From Undibacterium umbellatum (GTDB taxonomy: Bacteria; Pseudomonadota; Gammaproteobacteria; Burkholderiales; Burkholderiaceae_D), in NCBI RefSeq assembly GCF_014284125.1, contig NZ_JACOFX010000029.1, positions 1 through 40,633 on the forward strand: a DNA stretch of 40,633 bases. The letters are read 5' to 3'. Position 1 is the first letter of the stretch, and each line of letters opens with the position of its first letter. Below, piece after piece: positions 20,901-29,327 of this stretch. Under the pieces are notes generated by a model. The model was not told the DNA's origin. It searched no databases and saw nothing but the letters and a program-made list of their open reading frames with translations. Position numbers and translations under genes: made by a program.

Positions 20901-23753
20901 AGACGGATTCCATTCCAGCAAGTGCCTGTGCGAAATCAGTATACGCCATTGGGTGCGCAGTATGGCATCGAGGTTGATCCACGTTTCATATGGCAAAAAA
21001 ATCAGGCTCAAAGAGGCATGGATGAAATGCTGGGTGCTGGAGCGCAGTAGCGATAAGAGATGCTGGCGAAAAAATACATCATCCGGCTTCTGACTGAGAT
21101 TTAACAAGAATGCGCTGGCCGCTGGAATGAGAAAAAACCCGATAGCTGCGCCGGACCAAAACCAGGCGTTAGGCAAACTGCTCCATGCGATCAGTAAAAA
21201 GGCGGTAAGAGCAAGTGGCACCATGCTGCGACGCAGATTGTCCAGCAGCTTCCAGCGCGACAGCAAAGATAATGAATTGCTGCGTCGACTGGATTGCCCG
21301 CTGGCCTCATCCCGGGGACCAGGTACTTTGGGTGTCAACCAGGAGGCGATTTGCCAGTCGCCACGTATCCAGCGATGACGACGGCGCATATCTGCCAGAT
21401 AACTGGAAGGATACTCTTCATACAGCTGTACATCACTCAGCAGGCCTGCACGGGCGTAGCAGCCTTCCAGCAAGTCATGACTGAGTATGCGGTTTTCTGG
21501 CATGCGGTTTTTCAGGGCAAGTTCAAATACATCGATATCATAGATCCCCTTGCCGATGAAGGACCCTTCATCGAAGACATCCTGATAGACATCTGACACG
21601 CTGCGGGTGTAAGGGTCGATACCAGCTTCGCCGCCGCAGAGCAGCTCATAGAACGAGGCATCGCTGGCTGGGAGTCCGACGGCTACGCGTGGTTGCAGGA
21701 TGCCATAACCTTCGGTCACTCTTTGCAGTTTCTCATCGTAGTGGGCGCGGTTGAGTGGATGCGCCATGGTGGCAACAAACTTGCGTGCCGTATCCCGTGG
21801 CAATTCAGTATCAGTGTCCAGAGTAATGACATATTTCATATGCTCCAGGCCAGACGTATTGCCGATGATACGCATGAATGCATCAACGCCTGCACCGCGC
21901 AGATAGGCATTCAACGCGCCTAGTTTGCCGCGCTTGCGTTCATAGGCCATCCAGATTTTTTCTTGCGGATTCCATATCCTTGGCCTGTGCATGACCAGGA
22001 AATTGTCACCGTCCGGGCGTGGATATTTTTTGTTCAGCGCCAGAATGGCATGGCTGACATGCGTCAATAACTCTTCATCGCCTGGCAAAGTTTCCTGTTC
22101 AGCATCGGCAAAATCAGTCAACAGACAAAAACGCAGATTAGCATCATTATTCGCCAGGAAACGTACTTCCATGGCTTCACACAGAGCGTCGATATTTTGC
22201 GGGTTGAACAGCATGGTGGGGACTACCACCAGGGTACTGGATTCCAGCGGTATCCCTGTTGAAAAGTCCATGCGTGGCAAAGGACGTGGCAAGGCAATAA
22301 AAGTCGCCAGCCAGTTCACCATGGACAAGGCAAACTGGCTGCTGGCAAGCAGGCAGGCAATGATGAAACAAGCCAGTAAATATGGATTGATCACTATGTG
22401 CCTGGCCTGGCTAAGGAGCAATCCCGTCGTCAGCAGGCTCACGATGCTGATGCTGCCCAGATAAATGCTCAAGGCAGAATTGCGCGCTGCATGCTTGATG
22501 GCCTCCGGCAATGGATGTTGCATGGCTGCTGAACGTTCCAGTTCTGCGACGCCCTTTCCTATCAGGAAATAACCTATATGCGCCTTGCGTGCAGCCTGAC
22601 CATGCTGGATGGCGGCCTCACGGGAAAATCGCAAGGCATTGTGGGCCACATCGGCTTCTGAGAAACTGCTGCCCTTGGCAATTTTTTCCACTGCATGACG
22701 GTACAGATCACGTGTGGCGAAATCCATGCGCGCATAGATGCATGCAGGATCATCGCGCAGACAGCGATCCACGACGCTCATGTTTTCCACGAATTCGCGC
22801 CAGTCCATGGATGACAGCAAACGCAAGCTGCCTATGCTGTTACTGATGGAAATCTGATCCGCAGCCTGTTGTTGCGAATCCTGATGGACCAGATGTTCTA
22901 TGGTTTGTCCGGTCTCTGCCAGACGTTGTGACAACCAGTTCAAAGGCAGGGCCAAAGCTGGCCCCTGACCTTGCAAGCGCCTGAGCATTTCTGCCACGAA
23001 AGAGCTGTCAAGTGGCGGTTGTGAGCGCGACATGTCAGCCACCAGCAAGATTAGATTGCTGGGATCTTTCTCGGCAGTTTCGACCATATCCTCTGCCCAT
23101 TTGGCTGCCAGATTGCGGTGATTGTGGGTCATCGTCAGATTGGTGGCGACGCGGCGCAAGTTTTCTAAAAGGGCCAGCCGCAGCATAATGGGGATGGCCC
23201 ATAGTTCACCCAGTTTTAACACTGACACCAGTTGATAGGCGCTGATGAAACGACTCAGGTTTTCAGGATCAACCCTGCCGTCACCATGTGAGATCGTTTC
23301 CAGCGCAATGTCATATACCCTGGGTCGGCCGGCAGAGCTACCGCGCAACAGCCTTGGCAGCTCCTTGCTGTAGTTTTTAGGTAAGTGGCGTTTGGCTGTG
23401 CGTATCTGCTCTTCTATCAGGTAAAAATTGTCCAGCAACCAGGCTGCAGCGGGTGTCACTGGCCGCCCATCCTTGATGGCTTCTGTCAATAAGGTGCAGG
23501 CATTCATGATCACGTCTTGATTATCTGCCAGGCGTGACAAAAGCTGGTCTTGCCCAAAAATAGAACTCAGTTTATGGCTATTTGCCAGTATCCGCCCATG
23601 CTGTTCCATTTGCAGCGCACTGTACAAGTCTGCCCGCAATGGCAACTCTGCTGCCGTTTGCGCGGCATAGGTGCGCAAGCGCAACTGACCGTACTTCAGG
23701 GCATTCTTTATATGATGCAAGCTGGATGACAGCATATCTTTGGCTGAATTCAA
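14982..23753 (-). CDS. ndvB: Cyclic beta-1,2-glucan synthase (NdvB/ChvB family)
   Basis: A 2923-residue inner-membrane enzyme that polymerises UDP-glucose into beta-1,2-glucan on the protein, trims the chain and cyclises it. Cyclic glucans fill the periplasm and aid osmoadaptation and host contact. The GT84 glycosyltransferase (about 490-800) has DTDTELP near 646 and RRHRWIRGDWQ near 790. Membrane segments lie around 424-484, 844-888 and 968-1014. Two beta-glucan/GH94-like repeats follow, ending in a GH94 phosphorylase domain with GFRDQLQDS near 2468 and SCDWNDGMD near 2601, the DWNDG aspartate being the catalytic one. Length matches the family (about 2800-2900). It begins with TTG at 23753; ATG 23735 (MLSSSLHHIK) is a plausible alternative. 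It is unlinked to an exporter (ndvA), which is normal outside some rhizobia. Confidence 0.95.
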   Translation of the reverse strand: MNSAKDMLSSSLHHIKNALKYGQLRLRTYAAQTAAELPLRADLYSALQMEQHGRILANSHKLSSIFGQDQLLSRLADNQDVIMNACTLLTEAIKDGRPVTPAAAWLLDNFYLIEEQIRTAKRHLPKNYSKELPRLLRGSSAGRPRVYDIALETISHGDGRVDPENLSRFISAYQLVSVLKLGELWAIPIMLRLALLENLRRVATNLTMTHNHRNLAAKWAEDMVETAEKDPSNLILLVADMSRSQPPLDSSFVAEMLRRLQGQGPALALPLNWLSQRLAETGQTIEHLVHQDSQQQAADQISISNSIGSLRLLSSMDWREFVENMSVVDRCLRDDPACIYARMDFATRDLYRHAVEKIAKGSSFSEADVAHNALRFSREAAIQHGQAARKAHIGYFLIGKGVAELERSAAMQHPLPEAIKHAARNSALSIYLGSISIVSLLTTGLLLSQARHIVINPYLLACFIIACLLASSQFALSMVNWLATFIALPRPLPRMDFSTGIPLESSTLVVVPTMLFNPQNIDALCEAMEVRFLANNDANLRFCLLTDFADAEQETLPGDEELLTHVSHAILALNKKYPRPDGDNFLVMHRPRIWNPQEKIWMAYERKRGKLGALNAYLRGAGVDAFMRIIGNTSGLEHMKYVITLDTDTELPRDTARKFVATMAHPLNRAHYDEKLQRVTEGYGILQPRVAVGLPASDASFYELLCGGEAGIDPYTRSVSDVYQDVFDEGSFIGKGIYDIDVFELALKNRMPENRILSHDLLEGCYARAGLLSDVQLYEEYPSSYLADMRRRHRWIRGDWQIASWLTPKVPGPRDEASGQSSRRSNSLSLLSRWKLLDNLRRSMVPLALTAFLLIAWSSLPNAWFWSGAAIGFFLIPAASAFLLNLSQKPDDVFFRQHLLSLLRSSTQHFIHASLSLIFLPYETWINLDAILRTQWRILISHRHLLEWNPSTLSNHQFRNSLWNNFRSMWIAPVFSIFTFLLLQYVNPLALQAALPVLLLWTISPLVAYQMSRAKQRRESQLSATQVEFLQATARKTWLFFETYVGQEDNWLPPDNVQFQPVGVVAHRTSPTNIGLSLLANLVAYDFGYIPAGQFLQRTQNTFTSLSKLERYQDHFYNWYDTKSLQPLLPLYVSTVDSGNLAGHLLTLRPGLAGLNEAPICQPRLFCGLHDTYLLLRSAVGATVADKLKEFETDLDVLCLGVPTSLIVIHDCLKRLTHHADTYLSSVTVAADNASHIWASALSKQAHAQLDELLYLAPWLNLPDPTSWIHAFPELDRIPSLQGVATLAYAHVTPREDSLSLDQATQIENHNNDLTTLLKVASKRATERILQIEQLVQQTSEFARMEYEFLYDASTHLLTIGYNVNERRRDSACYDLLASEARLATFVAIAQGQIPQESWFALGRQLTIAGGEPMLLSWSGSMFEYLMPLLVMPNFQNTLLEQTYRSVVQRQIEYGQQRGVAWGISESGYNTFDAHLNYQYRAFGVPGLGFKRGLGDDLVIAPYASMMALMIAPEQACSNLEQLSAQGFEGLYGFFEAIDYTPSRLPRGQTHALIRSFMVHHQGMGFLSLAYLLLDQPLQKRFESDPLFQATMSLLHERVPKASAVYSNTTELADIRSASSGQEIPLRVLHHVNTRTPEVQLLSNGRYHVMISSVGGSYSRWNDLAITRWNEDSTRDHWGTFCYVRDVSNGRYWSTAFQPCLVNSPTYEVIFSEGRAEFRRSDNNLDMHTEIVVSPEDDIELRRTRIVNRSRHRRTIDFTSYAEVVLAPAAADAMHPAFSKLFVETEILNEQHAILCTRRPRSIDEKIPSMFHLMALHGASMESVTYETDRAQFIGRGNTLEDPAAMRVSRLSDSQGSVLDPIVAIRYQITLEPEQAATLDVVTGVAENRELCLGLIEKYQDKHLADRVIELSWTHSQVVLRQLNIGEADAQLYGRLANSVIYMNPLLRADTSVLSRNHRGQSGLWGYAISGDLPIVLLQINHQDHIELVRQLVQAHAYWRSKGLAVDLVIWNEDHANYRQALQEQIIGMISSVIGTHAIERPGGIFVRLAEQISPEDKILFQAVARVILNDHRGSLLEQLNRRDLVELRAPKLLPSKQMYQQTGYQSLSNNKPSQPPEKLQNFNGIGGFSEDGREYVITTREGQTTPAPWVNVLANPHFGSVISESGQAYTWAENAHEFRLTPWNNDPVCDSSGEAFYIRDEDTGAYWSPTALPCRGSGDYVTRHGFGYSVFTHQEQGIRTELTVFVSIDTAAKYSILRVINESDEQRKLSATGYVEWVLGDLRPKSLMHIATEVDPASGCLLARNPYNTEFPARRAFFDLDGGNRSVSGDRNEFIGRNGSLRSPAALDRQRLSGKTGAGLDPCAALQQEFELSPGQEKRLVFVLGMAIAENGNVPQFIQQHRGIVAAEQALTKVHTYWRNTLDTVQVTTPDQDLNLLANGWLLYQTIACRLWARSGYYQSGGAFGFRDQLQDSMALVHTGQALAREQLLLSATHQFLEGDVQHWWHPPVGRGVRTHCSDDYLWLPLAVARYVNSSGDFGVLDEELHYLEGRAVNQEEDSYYDLPGRSMQIGSLYQHCVKAIEHGLRFGSHGLPLIGSCDWNDGMDKVGHLGRGESVWLAFFLHQVLTKFSTIALNRNDKEFSTLCLSQASQLSKNIDANAWDGAWYRRAYFDDGGALGSAQNAECQIDSISQSWAILSAAASPQRATQAMQSLDKRLMRRDKQIIQLLDPAFDCSGQNPGYIRGYVPGVRENGGQYTHAAIWTGMAFAKMGDAARAWEAFDMINPIHHGNSPDTIARYKVEPYVICADVYAVEPHTGRGGWSWYTGSAGWMYTFMMESLLGLKREGKHLSLTPCVPAGWTSFSLRYQHLSSTYLITVKLRDVAYGQSLLFIDDIAMGNLLIPLMDDQREHVVELNYVQLTQV

Positions 23754-24086
23754 TTCTCACACTTCTTTCTTTTAATTTGGAATTTGCCAGCGAGCGACAG
23801 GTGTATCCACCGTCGCCAGGCATTTCCTGGATATCTGTATGAGGCAAACATCTGAGCGTAAACAGGATGGCGTGATCTATGGGAAAGGCAGTGTTTTGAT
23901 ACTAAAACATCAGCATGATTTTGTACGTTCGTTAGCGCACATAGCCCTATGGCCGAAGGCATGATCATTCTTTGGAAATGTGCGGCAACGTACAGACCAC
24001 CCCCCAGTGCTGAAGATATAAAGGCGGCTTAGGCAACAACAGCGCAGTCTGCATGGATTGCGCTTTTAAATTTACCGGAGAAAACC
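23754..24086. other. Divergent promoter region
   Basis: About 330 bp separating the minus-strand glucan synthase from the + strand lipoprotein operon. No coding frame is credible. Both promoters must lie here. I could not assign boxes securely. Confidence 0.4.
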
Positions 24087-24476
24087 ATGAATAAGAACTT
24101 GAAGAGTGGCATGTTTGCTGTATGTAGCGCGGGTATGTTCCTGATGCTGGGCTGCAGCAGCATGAAAACACCAGCAACCGCCGAGGTCGCGGTTTCCAAA
24201 GCGGCTGTTGACAATGCTGCGGTGGCAGGTGGCACTGAATTTGCACCGGTAGAAATGAATGCTGCCCGCGAGAAAATGGCCCAGGCAAACAAGGCCATGC
24301 AAGCCAAGGACTACAAACTGGCCAGTGAGCTGGCTACCCAGGCGCAGGCCGATGCCAAGCTGGCACAAGCCAAAGCCAATTCTGCAAAGGCAGAAAAAGC
24401 TGCTAATGCGCTGCAAGACGATATCCGTGTCTTGCGTGAAGAGTTGGAACGCGCAAACACAAACACGACCAAATAA
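24087..24476 (+). CDS. DUF4398-type envelope lipoprotein
   Basis: A 129-residue lipoprotein. The signal ends in the lipobox LMLGC, with SSMK after the Cys. The mature part is a helical DUF4398-like domain (FAPVEMNAAREKMAQANKAM, KDYKLASELATQAQADAKLA) and finishes in a coiled coil (LQDDIRVLREELERAN). GGAG lies at proper spacing before ATG. It is the first of four co-directional genes, followed after 102 bp by an OmpA lipoprotein that repeats the same domain, suggesting they act together near the outer membrane and peptidoglycan. Confidence 0.85.
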   Translation: MNKNLKSGMFAVCSAGMFLMLGCSSMKTPATAEVAVSKAAVDNAAVAGGTEFAPVEMNAAREKMAQANKAMQAKDYKLASELATQAQADAKLAQAKANSAKAEKAANALQDDIRVLREELERANTNTTK

Positions 24477-24578
24477 GTCATCAACTATTCAGCAATTGAG
24501 CAACAAGTCAAGCCACCAGTCAAGCCACTAGTTGAGCATAAACGGGGCAAGGTTTGAACTACACAACAGGGAATTATC

Positions 24579-25511
24579 ATGATCAAGAAAATCTTTACAC
24601 CTGCCTTACTATTGACAGCAATGCTGTTGGCAGCCTGTAGCACGACTCCAAAAACCACCAGCCTGCTGGACCAGACGCGCATGGACTATCAGGCAGCGCA
24701 AAATAACCCTAATGTCCTGAGCCTGGCACCTTTGGAAATGCGGCAGGCAGGGGTTGCCATGGATGATGCCAACAATGCGGCCAAAGATAATGAAAGCTCA
24801 GAAAAAATTGATCGACTGGCTTATCTGGCGAAACAAAAAATCGCAACGGCACAAGAGTTAAGTAAACAAAAACTGGCAGAAGCCAGTGTTGCCGATGCCG
24901 CCAAAGCCCGTGATCAGATCCGTCTGGAGCAGCGTACCAATGAAGCTGATAAGGCAAAAATGCAAGCGGATCAAGCCAAGGCACAAGCAGAACAGGCCAG
25001 GCTGGCAGCACAGATAGCTCAAGGCGAGGCAGGCGATGCCCAAAGAAAAGCAGCTGAAGAACAAGCCAGAGCACTGGAAATGCAAAACCGCAATGCTGCT
25101 CTGGAAGCACAGCTGGCTGACTTGCAAGCCAAGACTACCACGCGCGGCATCGTCATCACGTTGGGCGATGTTTTGTTTGGTGTCGATCAATCCAAATTGA
25201 ACCCGGATGGCATGCGCACTGTACAAAAACTGGCAACTGTTTTGCAAAACAATATGCAAAGGACTGTCTTGATTGAAGGACATACTGACAATACTGGCAC
25301 ACAAGCGCATAACCAGGACCTGTCAGAACGTCGTGCTGGCGCCGTGCGCAGTGCCCTGGTCTTGATGGGTGTGTCGCGGGACCGCATCGAGACCAAAGGA
25401 TATGGCGAAACCTTTCCGGTCACTGAAAACAATACGGCGCAGAACCGTCAGTTGAACCGTCGGGTAGAGATCATCCTGTCTGACGTCAATGGCAAGGTAT
25501 TACCGCGCTGA
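24579..25511 (+). CDS. OmpA-family peptidoglycan-binding lipoprotein with DUF4398 domain
   Basis: A 310-residue outer-membrane lipoprotein. Lipobox LLAAC is near residue 20. Next comes a DUF4398-like helical region (LSLAPLEMRQAGVAMDDAN, about 48-95), then a long Ala/Gln/Lys-rich coiled coil (about 95-185). The OmpA peptidoglycan-binding domain is at about 190-305, with GHTDNTG, NQDLSERRAGAVRSAL and the diaminopimelate-binding NRQLNRRVEI motif. It would link outer membrane and cell wall. It sits in an operon with the preceding lipoprotein and, 34 bp before it, the double-BON gene. Confidence 0.9.
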   Translation: MIKKIFTPALLLTAMLLAACSTTPKTTSLLDQTRMDYQAAQNNPNVLSLAPLEMRQAGVAMDDANNAAKDNESSEKIDRLAYLAKQKIATAQELSKQKLAEASVADAAKARDQIRLEQRTNEADKAKMQADQAKAQAEQARLAAQIAQGEAGDAQRKAAEEQARALEMQNRNAALEAQLADLQAKTTTRGIVITLGDVLFGVDQSKLNPDGMRTVQKLATVLQNNMQRTVLIEGHTDNTGTQAHNQDLSERRAGAVRSALVLMGVSRDRIETKGYGETFPVTENNTAQNRQLNRRVEIILSDVNGKVLPR

Positions 25512-25545
25512 TTACTTCAGTCTTCAATAAATGAAAGGAAAAATC

Positions 25546-26121
25546 ATGAACTACCTTCGTCGCAAAAATTTCATTATCCCGGCTTTATCGATATCCCTGC
25601 TGTTGCCCTTGGCTGCCTGTAATAAAGCGCCAGATACCAATGGGCCAAATGCGGCCACGACCATCGGTGTGGAAATTGATGATTCAGTCGTCACCACCAA
25701 GGTCAAATCGGCCTTGATGGCTGATGAACTGGTCAAGAGCATGGACGTGAAGATCGAAACCCGCAAAGGTGAAGTATTGATCAGTGGGTTTGCTGACAAC
25801 CAGATACAAATTGATCGCAGCACTACCGTAGCCATGGCTGTAGAAGGTGTTAAAAAAGTCGACAATAAGCTAGTTTTGAAAGATGGCAAGCAAACTGTCG
25901 GCAACAAGATCGATGACAGTGTCATTACCGCAGAGGTTAAGGCTGCCATGCTGTCAGACACGCAAATGAAAAGCATGGATGTTGCTGTAGTCACTCGCAA
26001 AGGTGAGGTCCAACTGAGTGGCTTTGTCGACAGTGAAGTACAGGCAACGCATGCTCAGGAGATTGCCAAGGGCATCTCCGGGGTGGAGAGTGTCATCAAT
26101 AATCTGAAGATAAAAAAATAG
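25546..26121 (+). CDS. Double BON-domain lipoprotein (OsmY-like)
   Basis: A 191-residue exported protein with lipobox LPLAAC. It carries two BON domains in tandem (about 45-115 and 122-190), each opening with D(D)S(V)VT/ITxxVKxA and containing KGEVxLSGF (KGEVLISGF and KGEVQLSGF). The domains are clearly repeats of each other. BON domains bind phospholipid or anionic surfaces, and OsmY relatives protect the envelope during osmotic or stationary stress. ATG 25546 is chosen because AAGGA lies seven bases before it; the frame opens five codons earlier at 25531. Confidence 0.88.
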   Translation: MNYLRRKNFIIPALSISLLLPLAACNKAPDTNGPNAATTIGVEIDDSVVTTKVKSALMADELVKSMDVKIETRKGEVLISGFADNQIQIDRSTTVAMAVEGVKKVDNKLVLKDGKQTVGNKIDDSVITAEVKAAMLSDTQMKSMDVAVVTRKGEVQLSGFVDSEVQATHAQEIAKGISGVESVINNLKIKK

Positions 26122-26220
26122 ATAGTGCCATTAAGCGTGGCGCACTCATTTCCTTGCCTTGACTTATTTGATAGGTCAATGCAAGGTAAAGGAGTTCTAC
26201 AAACGTCAGGGAAATACATC

Positions 26221-26412
26221 ATGAGTGATCCATTGAACGAAAAACCAGTTCCAGTCAAACCCACGCCAGAAGAAAAGAAGAAAGTAATAGAAAAGAAAGA
26301 AGATACCCTGGATGAGGCACTGGATGAGAGTTTTCCTGCTAGTGATCCGGTCGCAATCAATATTACCCCGCCCATAGTAGAAAAATTACCTGAATCTGAT
26401 CATAAAAAGTGA
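26221..26412 (+). CDS. Small acidic protein with ESFPASDP motif
   Basis: A 63-residue, highly charged and probably disordered protein. A Lys/Glu-rich stretch is followed by TLDEALDESFPASDPVA, a conserved motif seen in many small bacterial proteins of unknown role, often near stress genes. AGGGA about nine bases before ATG 26221 supports this start; the frame opens upstream at 26125 without coding character. It is the last gene of the + strand envelope group. No function is assigned. Confidence 0.7.
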   Translation: MSDPLNEKPVPVKPTPEEKKKVIEKKEDTLDEALDESFPASDPVAINITPPIVEKLPESDHKK

Positions 26413-26446
26413 TCATCTGATCAGAAAGAAAATGATGATCGCAAGC

Positions 26447-27865
26447 TCATAACCAATATTCAAAGCGTCTGGCCAGCCATTCCTTCAGTTTGTTGATTTG
26501 CGGACGTTGTTGCCAGGTTTCCAAAGTGACCTGGGTGGAGAGACGCAAATCTTCTTTGAATGCGTTTTCCATAGACACGGCAAACTCGGTGTCAATGACG
26601 ACCACATTGACTTCTCTATTGTGCAAGAAACTGCGGGTATCAATATTGGTGGACCCTACGGTTGACCACACCTGGTCTATCACGGCAGTTTTTGCATGCA
26701 GCACGGCGATATTCAATTCATAGACTTTGATACCACCCTTCAACATTTCAGTATAAAACGATTGTCCAGCATGAAATACCAAACCACTGTCAGTCACGCC
26801 AGGCATGATGATCTTCACATCTACACCACGCTGGGCAGCAGCAATCATTGCTCTTAATATCTGGGCATCCGGTACGAAATAGGCAGACGTGATGTGGATG
26901 CTGTCTCTGGCTTCTTGTATCGCCAACAGGTAAGCTTTATAAATGGCGGGATTACCTTCAGGCTCGCTCGCCAGCACGCGTAGCATTTTATTTCCCTGGT
27001 CTTTCAGCACTGGGAAATACAGTGTGCCCGCTGGTGGCTGGTGACCGGCGTTCAACCAGGTATCAAGAAAAACCCCTTGCAATGCCGCCACGGCTGGGCC
27101 TGTGATCTGGATATGCGTGTCACGCCAGCCAACTTTGCTCTGCTTTTTTGATTTGGAACGGAATAGCGAGCTATTAGCATAGCTGGCGCTGATATTGACA
27201 CCGCCAGTAAAAGCAATTTCTCCATCGACGATGAGTATCTTTCTGTGATCACGCCGGTTTGGTGACCATGGGCCTTGCAATCTGGCAGGGTTGATGGGAT
27301 TGAAGGCCAGTAACTGAATACCTGCTGCTTTCATATTATCGAAAAAACTTTGTGGCGTACCTATAGTGCCCACACTGTCATAGATAATGTTGACGGCTAC
27401 GCCAGCCTGTTGTTTTTCCATGAGCAGCCTGGCGAATTCCATGCCCAGCTCATCCTGATCAAAGATATAGGTTTCCAGATTGATGTGGTCTTTTGCCTGT
27501 CTGATGGCAGCCATCATGGCCGCCATGGTTTGCGGACCATCGAATAACAAAGTTACCTGATTTCCCGCAATCAGCGGGCTGCCAGTGACCGCTTCTTCCA
27601 GCGCCGCAAGGGCTTGCATATTCGCCAGGCCGGTGCTTGAATTCTTCCAGCGTTGCCGCATCAAAGCCTGGGCTTTTGACATGGTTAGCTCACCCTTGGC
27701 ATTATTGATGGTAGGTTTTTCCGACACCGTTTTTTGCGGTTGATCAAGGGATGGTTCGAGGTAATTGATGTCAGGCAGTGAGCTGCAGCCATTGAGCAAG
27801 ACGACTGCGGCCACGCTCATGGAAGTCATCAATGAATGAGATGGTATTCCATGATGAACGGCCAT
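26447..27865 (-). CDS. Phospholipase D / cardiolipin synthase-like lipoprotein
   Basis: A PLD-superfamily enzyme of about 472 residues, probably a phosphatidyltransferase that makes cardiolipin. It has two HxKxxxxD motifs, HRKILIVD followed by FTGGVN and HAKTAVID followed by TVGSTN, the pair needed for the two-step phosphohistidine mechanism. The N-terminus has a lipoprotein-type signal (SVAAVVLLNGCSS), so the catalytic part would face the periplasm. ATG 27865 follows AAGGA at good spacing; the frame extends upstream to 27910 into the alcohol dehydrogenase gene. It is the last gene of a six-gene minus-strand operon, 28 bp after the dehydrogenase. Confidence 0.9.
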   Translation of the reverse strand: MAVHHGIPSHSLMTSMSVAAVVLLNGCSSLPDINYLEPSLDQPQKTVSEKPTINNAKGELTMSKAQALMRQRWKNSSTGLANMQALAALEEAVTGSPLIAGNQVTLLFDGPQTMAAMMAAIRQAKDHINLETYIFDQDELGMEFARLLMEKQQAGVAVNIIYDSVGTIGTPQSFFDNMKAAGIQLLAFNPINPARLQGPWSPNRRDHRKILIVDGEIAFTGGVNISASYANSSLFRSKSKKQSKVGWRDTHIQITGPAVAALQGVFLDTWLNAGHQPPAGTLYFPVLKDQGNKMLRVLASEPEGNPAIYKAYLLAIQEARDSIHITSAYFVPDAQILRAMIAAAQRGVDVKIIMPGVTDSGLVFHAGQSFYTEMLKGGIKVYELNIAVLHAKTAVIDQVWSTVGSTNIDTRSFLHNREVNVVVIDTEFAVSMENAFKEDLRLSTQVTLETWQQRPQINKLKEWLARRFEYWL

Positions 27866-27893
27866 ATGAGTCCTTGTTATTGAGTAAGCTAGG

Positions 27894-28949
27894 TCAGCAG
27901 GTAATTGCAACCTTTAATACACCATCGCGCTGATTGGCGAACAAGTCATAGGCTTGTTCTATATCATCCAGCCTGAAACGATGGGTGACCATGGCGTCCA
28001 GTTTTACTCGTCCTGATTTCACGACATTCATCAGGCGGCGCATGCGCTCCTTGCCGCCTGGACACAATGTGGTAATGATTTTGTGATCTCCCAGGCCAGC
28101 TGCAAAGGCATCCAGTGGTAAGCTCAGTTTGCCAGAGTACACGCCCAGGCTGGATAATCGGCCGCCGGGTTTTAATGCCCGCAAACAGCTTTCGAAGGTG
28201 ACTTGCGTACCCAGCGCTTCAATCGCCACATCGACGCCGCGACCATGGGTCAGGCGCATGATTTCTGTCAGGGGATCTGTTGTTGTATAGTCGATCGTGA
28301 CATCTGCACCTAATGCCCTTGCCATTTCCAAACGACTGGCTACGCTATCCACCGCAATAATCAGGCTGGCACCGCGTAGTTTGGCGCCAGCAGTTGCACA
28401 CAAACCGATTGGTCCCTGGGCAAAGATGACGACGGTATCTCCTATCTTGATATCACCATTTTCAGCGCCGCCAAATCCTGTGCTCATGATGTCCGGGCAC
28501 ATCAGGACCTGTTCATCTGTAAGGCCGTCAGGTATTTCTTCCAGATTGCTCATGGCATACGGTACCAACAGGTACTCTGCCTGGCAACCATCAATCGTAT
28601 TACCAAAGCGCCAGCCACCAGCTGGCTTGCCACCGCATTGCGAATGCTGTCCATCCAGGCAGGAATAGCATTGTCCACAAGGCGATATGGCACCGACGAT
28701 AACGCGCTGGCCAATTTCATACCCGCTCACCCCGGCACCCAGTGCGGCGATCACTCCTACTGGTTCATGCCCTATGGTCAAACCTGGTTTGACTGGATAC
28801 TCGCCTTTGAGGATATGGACATCTGTGCCGCAAATCGTCGTCGTGGTAATTTTGATGAGCGCCTCACCCGGCCCTGGAACCGGGATGGGTTTTTCTTCTA
28901 TCGCAATTTTTCCTGGACGTAGGTAGACGGCGGCTTTCATGGTAGACAT
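27894..28949 (-). CDS. Zinc-dependent alcohol dehydrogenase
   Basis: A 351-residue medium-chain dehydrogenase. Catalytic zinc ligands are in CGTDVH and GHEPVG. The structural-zinc cysteines are present (CGQCYSCLDGQHSQC). The nucleotide domain has AQGPIGLCATAGA and VDSVASR, whose Asp favours NAD over NADP. It resembles the secondary-alcohol/FDH-like ADH2 branch; the substrate cannot be read from sequence. ATG 28949 follows GAGGAAAA at seven bases. Its place within an operon of small envelope-stress proteins, 19 bp after a small secreted protein, suggests use during stress rather than a dedicated catabolic pathway. Confidence 0.9.
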   Translation of the reverse strand: MSTMKAAVYLRPGKIAIEEKPIPVPGPGEALIKITTTTICGTDVHILKGEYPVKPGLTIGHEPVGVIAALGAGVSGYEIGQRVIVGAISPCGQCYSCLDGQHSQCGGKPAGGWRFGNTIDGCQAEYLLVPYAMSNLEEIPDGLTDEQVLMCPDIMSTGFGGAENGDIKIGDTVVIFAQGPIGLCATAGAKLRGASLIIAVDSVASRLEMARALGADVTIDYTTTDPLTEIMRLTHGRGVDVAIEALGTQVTFESCLRALKPGGRLSSLGVYSGKLSLPLDAFAAGLGDHKIITTLCPGGKERMRRLMNVVKSGRVKLDAMVTHRFRLDDIEQAYDLFANQRDGVLKVAITC

Positions 28950-28968
28950 TGCTTTTCCTCTTCTGACA

Positions 28969-29295
28969 TTAACGTGGACGGATACCAGACTTTCTGTAGG
29001 CGTCAGCCATATCTTGCTGCATTGTATTTCTGGCTTCACGCAGACATTGATTTTGTTGCGTACGATCCATTTGTTTGCAGGCCACTACGGATAACTGATG
29101 CACGGCTTCCGCTTCCTTTTTTAAGGTCTTGAAGTAGGCCATGGGCGTAGTTTCTTCCTGATACCAGCGTTCAGGATCGCCGCGCTGAGCAATGGTAGTT
29201 GGGTCTACATCAGCAGCGAGCGCCGGGCTCAAGACTCCACTACTGAACAATGCACAGAAAATTCCTGCTATCAACCTTTGTTTAGTCGTTTTCAT
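28969..29295 (-). CDS. Small secreted hypothetical protein
   Basis: A 108-residue exported protein with signal peptide MKTTKQRLIAGIFCALFSSG, cleaved likely after ALA-ADVDP. The mature part is helical and charged, with two cysteines (VVACKQ and NQCLREA) that could form one disulphide. GGAG precedes the ATG. It is in the middle of the minus-strand operon, 32 bp after the DUF3309 gene. No family recognised. Confidence 0.7.
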   Translation of the reverse strand: MKTTKQRLIAGIFCALFSSGVLSPALAADVDPTTIAQRGDPERWYQEETTPMAYFKTLKKEAEAVHQLSVVACKQMDRTQQNQCLREARNTMQQDMADAYRKSGIRPR

Positions 29296-29327
29296 GATAA
29301 CTCCAAAAAGTGAAAATGCGTAGTGCT

